Shown: positions 1-5,324 of the stretch, one piece after another
How the letters are laid out: each line of letters starts with the position of its first letter
Numbering within the stretch: the first letter of the stretch is position 1
Notes under the pieces: generated by a model
The model's input: only the letters and a program-made list of their open reading frames with translations
Told to the model about the DNA's origin: nothing
The model's database searches: none
Program-made: the position numbers and the translations under genes
Assembly: GCA_903930745.1 (NCBI GenBank)
Contig: CAIYZX010000032.1
Span: forward strand, 1-5,978
Direction: 5' to 3'
Length of the DNA stretch: 5,978 nt
DNA from: an uncultured Chloroflexota bacterium
Lineage (GTDB): Bacteria > Chloroflexota > Limnocylindria > Limnocylindrales > CSP1-4

Positions 1-183
1 CACAATAGCGACATAACTCACCTTATCGGAAGTGCCATATCAGGTGAGGGGAGGCCCGCCGGGGCTCGGTTGACGCATTGACAACGGGCGCGCACGCACC
101 AGGATCAAACGCTGCAGCATCGCTGTGCCGGTGCTCGTGATGTCAGCCGGCGCAACGACACGCCCTTGTGAAGAGCCGCCGGA
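1..183. other. Non-coding end region, no gene supported
   Basis: No supported gene lies between the CWC-protein stop codon and the window edge. The first 50 bases or so are clearly richer in A/T than the rest of the window and carry an inverted repeat (separate entry). One plus-strand frame is open from base 1 to a TGA at 79-81, giving 26 residues; it could be the tail of a gene entering from outside, but nothing in it is recognisable. On the minus strand an ATG at 14-12 is preceded by an AAGGTGAG-like ribosome-binding sequence, so a gene might begin there and leave the window; only about four codons are visible. A weak GCCGG/CCGGC stem (127-131 with 147-151, 15-base loop) follows the CWC gene but has no U-tract, so I do not call it a terminator. 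Confidence 0.5.
17..48. repeat. Imperfect 10-bp inverted repeat in AT-rich DNA
   Basis: Arms at 17-26 (CTCACCTTAT) and 39-48 (ATCAGGTGAG) are complementary except for one position (24 against 41), and they flank a 12-base spacer. The seven outer bases of each arm match perfectly. The base composition differs from the surrounding GC-rich DNA. The symmetry would suit a dimeric repressor operator or a tyrosine-recombinase core site. It would also lie just upstream of, and overlap the ribosome binding site of, a possible minus-strand start at 14. The function is inference; only the symmetry is seen. Confidence 0.4.
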
Positions 184-438
184 TCAGGCCTGCGGGCCGT
201 GGCCCAGGGCGCGCAGCTCGGCCGCCACGTCTCGGATGCACTTCGGGCACAGGCAGTCACCGAAGGGCCCGACGCCCTCGGGCAGCGGCACCGGCAGCTT
301 GAACTCCTCGCGCGAGCACCAGCAGGAGCCCACCTCGCCCACGTTCTTGCAGCCGAAGGACGTCCCGCAGCGCTCGCAGACGTTCTGGCGGGTGGCCAGG
401 GCCGGATCCCAGCCGTTGTAGAGGTCGTTCTCGGTCAT
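184..438 (-). CDS. Cysteine-rich CWC family protein
   Basis: This small protein of 84 residues has eight cysteines, at about 21, 24, 30, 39, 41, 62, 64 and 67. The CxxC, CWC and CLCxxC groups fit the Cys-rich CWC family (Pfam Cys_rich_CWC), whose members are presumed to bind zinc or another metal; the cellular role is not established. There is no signal peptide or membrane segment, so it is probably cytoplasmic. The ATG at 438 is preceded by AGGAG (450-454) at a rather long 11-base spacing. It is the last gene on this strand, 100 bases after the methyltransferase stop, and may share that gene's transcript. The C-terminal part reads as a short helix. The family call rests on cysteine spacing and is fairly secure. 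Confidence 0.82.
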   Translation of the reverse strand: MTENDLYNGWDPALATRQNVCERCGTSFGCKNVGEVGSCWCSREEFKLPVPLPEGVGPFGDCLCPKCIRDVAAELRALGHGPQA

Positions 439-538
439 GGGTGGCTCGGCTCCTGGGTTCGCGTGGTGGGCTCGGGTCGATGGGGCTCGGCTGGTGCAAG
501 TGTGCCCTGCGCAACGCGGCTTCGGGTCGGATCCCCGA

Positions 539-1186
539 CTACCGCAGCTCGAAGACGTGACCGCGCTTGAGCGCGAGGTCCTCCAGCTCCGTGGTTGTCC
601 GCACCGTGTACGACGCCACCTCGTGCAGGCGTTCCAGCGGCAGGTATCGGCGGCCAGCGTCGCCCGCCAGGACGCGGATCCCGCGAGACGCCGCCTCCTC
701 GAGCCAGGGCTGCACTCGGGCGGCCAGGCCGGCCTCGTACCAGCAGTCGCCGGCGAGCAGGACATCCACGTCCGGGGCCGGTTCGGCCAGCAGATCGTGG
801 CCCGTTACAGAAACAGAACACCTGTTCGCACGGGCATTGAGACCGATCGCGGCGACTGCATACGGGTCGATGTCCGCTGCGTGAACCCCGGCGGCGCCCG
901 ACAGCGTCGCCCGGATCGCGCACAGCCCGGACCCAGACGCGAAGTCCAGGACGCGGCGCCCGGCAACCACCTCGGGGTGATCGCGCAGGTATCGGCCGAT
1001 GGCCAGTCCGCCAACCCAGGCGAACGCCCAGTACGGCAGTGGAGGGTCCCCCACCCCGTCCGCCTCCCCCACCGCCCGCCACAGCGGCAGCACCTCGTCC
1101 GCGAGGTGGAGCCGCACCTCCTCGAGGCCCGGCACCGGCCGCAGGCGCGTGTGGCGCGTCACGAAGGCGCGCTCGCGGCCGCTCAC
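539..1186 (-). CDS. METTL20/ETFBKMT-like protein lysine methyltransferase
   Basis: This is a class I SAM-dependent methyltransferase of 215 residues from the GTG at 1186. In order it shows a PYWAFAW segment (about 51-57), glycine-rich motif I VLDFASGSG (79-87), the acidic DIDP loop (105-108), GDCWYE (146-151), then a GDAGR stretch and a C-terminal VFELR. This order closely follows human METTL20 (ETFBKMT) and its bacterial homologues, which methylate lysines of the electron transfer flavoprotein beta subunit. The aromatic xDxWY-type motif after strand 4 is typical of the wider protein-lysine methyltransferase group (methyltransferase family 16). The substrate is inferred, since no etfB lies in the window. 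A TTG at 1222 would add 12 residues but overlaps the preceding gene, and the family begins near the F-V-T residues after the GTG. Neither start has a clear ribosome binding site. An L11-methyltransferase-like label would be the usual automatic alternative. Confidence 0.85.
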   Translation of the reverse strand: MSGRERAFVTRHTRLRPVPGLEEVRLHLADEVLPLWRAVGEADGVGDPPLPYWAFAWVGGLAIGRYLRDHPEVVAGRRVLDFASGSGLCAIRATLSGAAGVHAADIDPYAVAAIGLNARANRCSVSVTGHDLLAEPAPDVDVLLAGDCWYEAGLAARVQPWLEEAASRGIRVLAGDAGRRYLPLERLHEVASYTVRTTTELEDLALKRGHVFELR

Positions 1187-1196
1187 CCGGACTGAG

Positions 1197-2027
1197 TCAT
1201 GCGGCGGCGGCGCGACACGCAAGGCCCACGTACAGCGCGATGTCCGCCCCGATGTGCACGCCGATGGGGATCCAGAGCGAGCCCAGGCGCTCGCGCGCGA
1301 TGCCGCCCAACACGCCCACGGTGCCCAGCAGCGCCACGTGCACCGCCAGCAGCGTCACCACCTCGGGACCGGCGTGCACGAGACCGAACACGAGGCCCTG
1401 GAGCAGGATCGCGACCCACGTGCCCATCATGGGCCGCAGCCACGTCTGCATGGCGCCGCGGTACACCACCTCTTCGAGCGTGCCATTGGCGATGCCGAAG
1501 ACCACGGCGGGCACGATGGCGGCGAGTGGGACCGGGAAGTCAAGCTTGCCGAAGAAGGGCTCGGCGATCGCGGGACCGATGACGAGCCCGCCCACGGCGA
1601 GCACGAGGACGCCGGCGACGGCCACGATGGCCTCGAGGCGCGTGGGTCGCCGGAGGCCCAGCTCTGCGCGAGACGTGCCCATGGCGCGTGCCACGAGCGC
1701 AACGACGGCCAGGCCGATGACGGCCACGAGCAGCCGGCGGACTGCGATGACGGAGAAGGGGTCGCGGCAGGCGGGGTCGCCCATTGGGGCATCCGCGCCC
1801 AGGACTGCCGGCCAGACCAGGACGATGGCAAGGGGGAGGACGGCCGCGAAGGCGAGCGCCATGTTGCGCTTGCGGGCGAGGAGCAGGAGGAGCCAGCCGG
1901 CCGAGATCAGCGCGGCCATCGCCGGGCGCAGCTCCGGGACGGCGACGCCGAAGACCAGCAGGCCGGCGCCAATGCCTGCGATCCCCTTCGCCGGATCCCA
2001 ACCTGGCCGGTACGGCGTCGCGATCAT
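1197..2027 (-). CDS. CPBP family intramembrane glutamic endopeptidase
   Basis: This is an integral membrane protein of 276 residues with roughly eight hydrophobic segments (about 13-32, 36-50, 57-76, 92-113, 132-152, 166-181, 200-217, 224-245). It carries the three signature motifs of the CPBP family (CAAX protease and bacteriocin-processing enzymes; Abi/Rce1-like): EEVVYR at 185-190, FGLVH at 214-218 and HIGAD at 258-262. The glutamates and histidines are the expected catalytic or metal-site residues. Bacterial members have varied roles, including bacteriocin self-immunity and peptide processing; no substrate gene is nearby, so the role is unknown. The ATG at 2027 has a GGGGGA sequence 4 bases upstream, and an in-frame GTG at 2039 is an alternative. 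This ATG overlaps the stop of the small ORF upstream as ATGA, suggesting translational coupling. Its stop lies 10 bases before the methyltransferase GTG. Confidence 0.88.
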   Translation of the reverse strand: MIATPYRPGWDPAKGIAGIGAGLLVFGVAVPELRPAMAALISAGWLLLLLARKRNMALAFAAVLPLAIVLVWPAVLGADAPMGDPACRDPFSVIAVRRLLVAVIGLAVVALVARAMGTSRAELGLRRPTRLEAIVAVAGVLVLAVGGLVIGPAIAEPFFGKLDFPVPLAAIVPAVVFGIANGTLEEVVYRGAMQTWLRPMMGTWVAILLQGLVFGLVHAGPEVVTLLAVHVALLGTVGVLGGIARERLGSLWIPIGVHIGADIALYVGLACRAAAA

Positions 2028-2350
2028 GGCGTCCCCCACGTGGCAACGCTCGGTAGGGGCCGGGGAACGCAAGGCCCCGGGAGTGCCGGAGACAGCAAAG
2101 CGCCCGAAGGAACTGTCGGTCCGGAGGCTCCCCCGCCGGTGCAAGCACCTGCGAGTCCGCCTGCCGGCGCCCCCGGTGTCACCACCGGTGGCCTCGCGAT
2201 CGGTCCCGCTCCTGCAAGCAGTCCCGGGTCCGTCAGCGAGTCGGCCGCCCCTTCGGGCAAGACGAACTGTACGGGCCGGAGGGTGCGCCGCACAACCAGG
2301 TTGTCCACGAGTTCGCGCAGCAGTTTCGGTCGCTTGTCCACGGTTTCCAC
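2024..2350 (-). CDS. Possible small protein with Pro/Gly-rich tail
   Basis: I do not recognise this 108-residue ORF. The first 45 residues look protein-like, with a basic amphipathic stretch (KRPKLLRELVDNLVVRR) and mostly G/C third positions. The remainder is low-complexity Pro, Gly and Ala and is probably disordered. The GTG at 2350 has GGAG (2356-2359) five bases upstream, and the stop overlaps the CPBP start codon as ATGA, as in coupled operon genes. A GTG at 2410 would extend it by 20 residues but lacks a ribosome binding site. The repetitive tail means it could also be an open frame of chance in GC-rich DNA. If it is not a gene, bases 2028-2432 are a 405-base gap in which I see nothing else. 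Confidence 0.4.
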   Translation of the reverse strand: METVDKRPKLLRELVDNLVVRRTLRPVQFVLPEGAADSLTDPGLLAGAGPIARPPVVTPGAPAGGLAGACTGGGASGPTVPSGALLSPALPGPCVPRPLPSVATWGTP

Positions 2351-2355
2351 AGTGT

Positions 2356-2359
2356 CTCC
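2356..2359 (-). promoter_or_regulatory. Ribosome binding site of the small ORF
   Basis: GGAG on the minus strand sits five bases before the GTG at 2350. It favours this start over the upstream GTG at 2410 and is one of the few arguments that the ORF is translated. Confidence 0.4.
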
Positions 2360-2432
2360 ACGACGCGGAGCGTGCCCGGTGCGTGACAGCCGCCGGAGCA
2401 GCGTCGCCACGGTGGCCGGGCCAGGGCCTCCC

Positions 2433-3044
2433 CTACCGAACCGGCGCCCGGGCGGTCCCCTGCTCCATCGGCCATGTCCGCGCGTCGTCCAGGTTGGACG
2501 GGATGCCGTCGTCGTCCAGCTCCACGGTGAGGACGGGGCCGCCCGCAGCGTCGAGGAGGCGCCAGCGGCGCTCGCCCGTATGGGCCGCGTGCCACGTGGC
2601 AACGCGCACGCCCAGGAGGTCCGTCACGGCCACGGCCGGAACCCCGGCCCCCTCCCCTGCCGCGATGCGCGGCGCCAGCGCGGACGCCGCCACCACGGCG
2701 GTGACCGGCGAGCCTTCCAGGACCAGGATGTGGCGCGCGGACCACGGGAGCGTCACGTGCTCCACGCCGTCGGCCCGGACGATGTTCCCGTGCAGCGTGC
2801 CGTCGCTGACGTCCGGGTGGAGCGTGAGGAGTCCCGTGGGCGCGGAGATCTCCACGCGGGCGAGTCGCCCATCGGGCCCTGTCTCCAGCAGCAGCGCGTT
2901 GACGAGCCGCCCGTCCGGGTACGTGGTGATGGAGCGCCAGCGGCGGCCCCGGGACCCGTCCGCGCACGTCCAGGTCAGGCGGCGTCCGCCCGGAAGCGAT
3001 CCCGTGCCAGTGCGGCGGACGTACGTCTGCTCGCCGGTGGCCAT
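2433..3044 (-). CDS. Hypothetical protein downstream of hflX
   Basis: This protein of 203 residues matches no family I can name. It has no signal peptide, membrane span or cysteine cluster. The sequence looks rich in beta strands, with tryptophans and repeated DG turns in the first 60 residues (TWTCADG, YPDGR, GPDGR). A central segment, TGLLTLHPDVSDGTLHGN (about 70-87), is followed by LPW and an alternating hydrophobic stretch. Repeated turns of this type suggest a beta-barrel or lipocalin-like fold, which is only inference. The ATG at 3044 is well supported by AGAGG (3050-3054) five bases upstream, overlapping the hflX stop. With only 8 bases between the genes, it is almost certainly co-transcribed with hflX. 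It reads as a real gene because charged residues and G/C third positions are evenly spread. Confidence 0.8.
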   Translation of the reverse strand: MATGEQTYVRRTGTGSLPGGRRLTWTCADGSRGRRWRSITTYPDGRLVNALLLETGPDGRLARVEISAPTGLLTLHPDVSDGTLHGNIVRADGVEHVTLPWSARHILVLEGSPVTAVVAASALAPRIAAGEGAGVPAVAVTDLLGVRVATWHAAHTGERRWRLLDAAGGPVLTVELDDDGIPSNLDDARTWPMEQGTARAPVR

Positions 3045-3049
3045 CGGTG

Positions 3050-3054
3050 CCTCT
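3050..3054 (-). promoter_or_regulatory. Ribosome binding site overlapping the hflX stop
   Basis: AGAGG on the minus strand lies five bases before the ATG at 3044 and shares bases with the hflX TAG codon (3055-3053). It settles the start of the hypothetical protein, although the frame stays open much further upstream inside hflX, and it implies coupling to hflX translation. Confidence 0.7.
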
Positions 3055-4369
3055 ACGCCCGCTCGCCGCTCTCGGCGAGCGACGCCTGCCAGCGGTCCGC
3101 CACGGCACGCAGCTCGCCCGCCATGGACGGCGCCATGCGCCCGGTCACGCGCACGGAGCGGTCGCCATACTCCAGCTCTACCGTGCCGCGCTCGCGCACG
3201 CGCGCCAGCAGCTCGCCGGCGGCGTACGGGACGGCCACGTCCACGTCCTCCCACATGGACGAGAGCAGCGCGGAGATCTCGCCACGGAGCGCATCCATGC
3301 CGAAGCCCGTGAGCGCGGACACGAGCACGGTCCCCGAGACGGCCGGAGCCGGCCCCTCGGCGCCCGCGGCGGCGTAGAGAAGATCTGCCTTGTTCATCGC
3401 GGTGAGGCGCGGCTTGTCGCCGGCGCCAAGCTCGTCCAGCACCGTCTGCACGGTGGCCCGGTGCTCCGGCGCGTGCTGGTCCGAGGCGTCCACCACCTCC
3501 ACGAGCACGTCCGCGCGGACAACCTCCTCCAGCGTGGCGCGGAACGCGTCCACCAGCTGGTGCGGGAGCTTGTGGATGAAGCCCACGGTGTCCGTGATGA
3601 TCACCGTCTGGCCGTCGCCCAGCTTCACCTGCCGTGAGGTGGGGTCCAGGGTGGCGAAGAGCTTGTCCTCGGCCTTGGTGACCACGGAGCCCACGAGCGT
3701 GTTGAGCAGCGTGGACTTGCCGGCGTTCGTGTAGCCCACGATCGCCACGGTGGGATAGAGGCGCCGGTCGCGGCCGCGCGCGGTGGTCGCGCGCTGCTGG
3801 CGGACGTCCTCCACGCGGGCCTTCATCTTCTTGATCCGCTCGCGGATGAGCCGGCGGTCCGTCTCCAGCTGGCTCTCGCCGGGACCGCGCGTGCCGATGC
3901 CGCCGCCCGTGCGCGAGAGGTGCGTCCAGAGGCGGGTCAGCCGCGGGAGCTGGTACTCCAGCTGCGCCAGCTCCACCTGGAGCCTGCCCTCGTGGGTCTG
4001 GGCGTGGAGCGCGAAGATGTCCAGGATGAGGCGGCTGCGGTCGATCACCTTGACGTTGAGCAGCGACTCCAGGCTCTTCTGCTGGACGGGCGAGAGCTCG
4101 TCGTCCGCGATGAGCACGTCAAACCCGGTCTCGGACTTGGCCTGGAGCAGCTCCTCGGCCTTGCCCTTGCCCACGTACCAGTTGGGATCCACGTGGCGCC
4201 GGTTCTGCCACTCGGCGCCCACGATGTCAGCGCCCGCGGTCCCGGCAAGGGCTGCGAGCTCGTTGAGGCTGTCCTCTGCGGACCAGCCGGCATCCTCGCC
4301 CGTGTCCACGGCGACGAGGAAGGCCTTCTCTGACGGGGGTGCGATCTCGATCGCTTCTCTCGGACTCAT
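3053..4369 (-). CDS. hflX: Ribosome-associated GTPase HflX
   Basis: HflX is a translational GTPase-family protein that binds the 50S subunit and splits stalled or hibernating 70S ribosomes. This copy has 438 residues, a usual length. The N-terminal HflX domain includes YVGKGKAEEL (65-74), the LILDIFA segment (114-120) and GTRGPGESQLETDRR (159-173), followed by a basic coiled helix (174-203). The G domain shows G1 GYTNAGKST (212-220), G2 around TLDPTSR (240-246), G3 DTVGF (260-264), G4 NKAD (326-329) and a G5-like SAL (351-353), then a C-terminal domain to 438. The ATG at 4369 gives the expected N terminus; no good ribosome binding site precedes it, and no other usual start codon fits. It begins 25 bases after the miaA stop, and association of miaA with hflX is known from other bacteria (miaA-hfq-hflX in enterobacteria). 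No hfq is present here. Identification is secure. Confidence 0.97.
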   Translation of the reverse strand: MSPREAIEIAPPSEKAFLVAVDTGEDAGWSAEDSLNELAALAGTAGADIVGAEWQNRRHVDPNWYVGKGKAEELLQAKSETGFDVLIADDELSPVQQKSLESLLNVKVIDRSRLILDIFALHAQTHEGRLQVELAQLEYQLPRLTRLWTHLSRTGGGIGTRGPGESQLETDRRLIRERIKKMKARVEDVRQQRATTARGRDRRLYPTVAIVGYTNAGKSTLLNTLVGSVVTKAEDKLFATLDPTSRQVKLGDGQTVIITDTVGFIHKLPHQLVDAFRATLEEVVRADVLVEVVDASDQHAPEHRATVQTVLDELGAGDKPRLTAMNKADLLYAAAGAEGPAPAVSGTVLVSALTGFGMDALRGEISALLSSMWEDVDVAVPYAAGELLARVRERGTVELEYGDRSVRVTGRMAPSMAGELRAVADRWQASLAESGERA

Positions 4370-4394
4370 CGCCAGAGAGGATACCGGGCGCCCG

Positions 4395-5324
4395 CTACAG
4401 GGCCTGTGCGAACGCCTCCACGCGCTCCAGCACGTCCGAGGTGGGATCCGCGGTGGCGTCCACCACGGCCAGCGTGCGCTCCGCGCGGAACCAGGTCCGC
4501 TGGCGCTTGGCGAAGGCGATGTTGCGGCTGGCGTCGGCCTCGATGGCGGCCTCGAGGGTGCAGGCGCCGTCGAGATACGCCCAGCTCTCGTGGTACCCGA
4601 TGGCGGTGAAGCACGGGAGCGTCCGCTCGTAGCGCTCGCCCAGGGCGCGGGCCTCCTCAACAAGGCCGGCGTCGAACTGCGCACGGGCCCGGAGGGCGAT
4701 ACGGCGGCGGTGCTCGCCGTCCGCCACGGCAAGCTGCAGCCCCAGCACCGGTGCGCCGTACCCCTTGGGCTCCGGAAGCGGGGCGTCGCCCTGCAGGACG
4801 GCGATCTCCAGGGCGCGGACCACGCGGCGGGGGTTCATCAGGTCCGTCCGGGACGCGAGCGTGGGCGCCAGCTCGCGGAGCCTGCGTGCCTGCCTGGCCA
4901 CGCCCTCGCTCGTCATGTCCTGCTCCAGGGCGGCACGGACAACGGCATCCGACGGCAGGGCGTCCGTGTCGATGCCGGCGAAGACCGTCCGCAGCCAGAA
5001 CCCGGTGCCACCTGCGAGGATGCCGATGCCTCCGCGCCCCCCCAGTGCCTCGAGGGCGGCCAGCGCGTGGGCACGAAAGTCCGCGACCGAGTACGCCTCC
5101 GGCGGGTCAACGAGGTCGATGCCGTGGTGGACCACCCTGGCGCGCTCCTCGGCGGTTGCCTTGGCCGTGCCGATGTCCAGGCCACGGTAGACCTGGCGGC
5201 TGTCCGCGGAGACCACCTCGCAGGGGATCCCGCGCGGGGCCAGCCGCTCCGCGATGGCGATCGCGAGGGCGGTCTTGCCGGTGGCGGTGGGCCCGCCGAG
5301 GACGACGAGCGGCGCGAGGCTCAG
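4395..5324 (-). CDS. miaA: tRNA dimethylallyltransferase MiaA, apparent CTG start
   Basis: MiaA transfers the dimethylallyl group from DMAPP to N6 of adenosine 37 in tRNAs reading UNN codons, giving i6A, the substrate of MiaB. From the CTG at 5324 it has 309 residues, a normal length. It shows the P-loop GPTATGKT (11-18), DSRQVYRGLDIGTAK (41-55), GGTGFWL (105-111), NPRRVVRALEI (164-174), TAIGYHE (240-246) and KRQRTWFR (273-280). The first ordinary start codon in frame, a GTG at 5216, lies after the P-loop and would give a non-functional protein. The frame is closed by a TGA at 5429-5427, and no ATG, GTG or TTG occurs between. The CTG overlaps the miaB stop as CTGA and has GGGGGAG six bases upstream, so I take it as the start. 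Identity is certain; the start codon is inference, with a sequencing error as the alternative. Confidence 0.93.
   Translation of the reverse strand: MSLAPLVVLGGPTATGKTALAIAIAERLAPRGIPCEVVSADSRQVYRGLDIGTAKATAEERARVVHHGIDLVDPPEAYSVADFRAHALAALEALGGRGGIGILAGGTGFWLRTVFAGIDTDALPSDAVVRAALEQDMTSEGVARQARRLRELAPTLASRTDLMNPRRVVRALEIAVLQGDAPLPEPKGYGAPVLGLQLAVADGEHRRRIALRARAQFDAGLVEEARALGERYERTLPCFTAIGYHESWAYLDGACTLEAAIEADASRNIAFAKRQRTWFRAERTLAVVDATADPTSDVLERVEAFAQAL

Noticed and set aside
1..81. Plus-strand frame of 26 residues open from the window edge
   Set aside because: It is too short and matches nothing I know; it could be the tail of an outside gene but cannot be supported.
70..108. TTGACG/TTGACA boxes resembling a plus-strand promoter -35 element
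   Set aside because: No acceptable -10 box lies at 16-18 bases (the nearest candidate, GATCAA, is poor and too far), and no plus-strand gene follows.
111..151. Possible terminator hairpins after the CWC gene (GCCGG/CCGGC pair and a CAGC/GCTG pair)
   Set aside because: The stems are only 4-5 bases, one loop is 15 bases, and there is no T-run on the minus strand.
999..3377. Very long open frame on the plus strand (about 790 codons)
   Set aside because: It runs antisense through four or five minus-strand genes with recognisable or credible products. Its translation is a repetitive Arg/Gly/Ala/Pro/His mixture with no motif, as expected opposite G/C-biased third codon positions.
3053..4732. hflX extended upstream to 559 residues
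   Set aside because: The added 121 residues overlap miaA out of frame and look like shadow sequence; the ATG at 4369 gives the normal HflX length.
4395..5216. miaA starting at the GTG at 5216
   Set aside because: This start removes the P-loop at 5294-5271 that MiaA needs, while the upstream sequence in the same frame encodes a perfect family N terminus.
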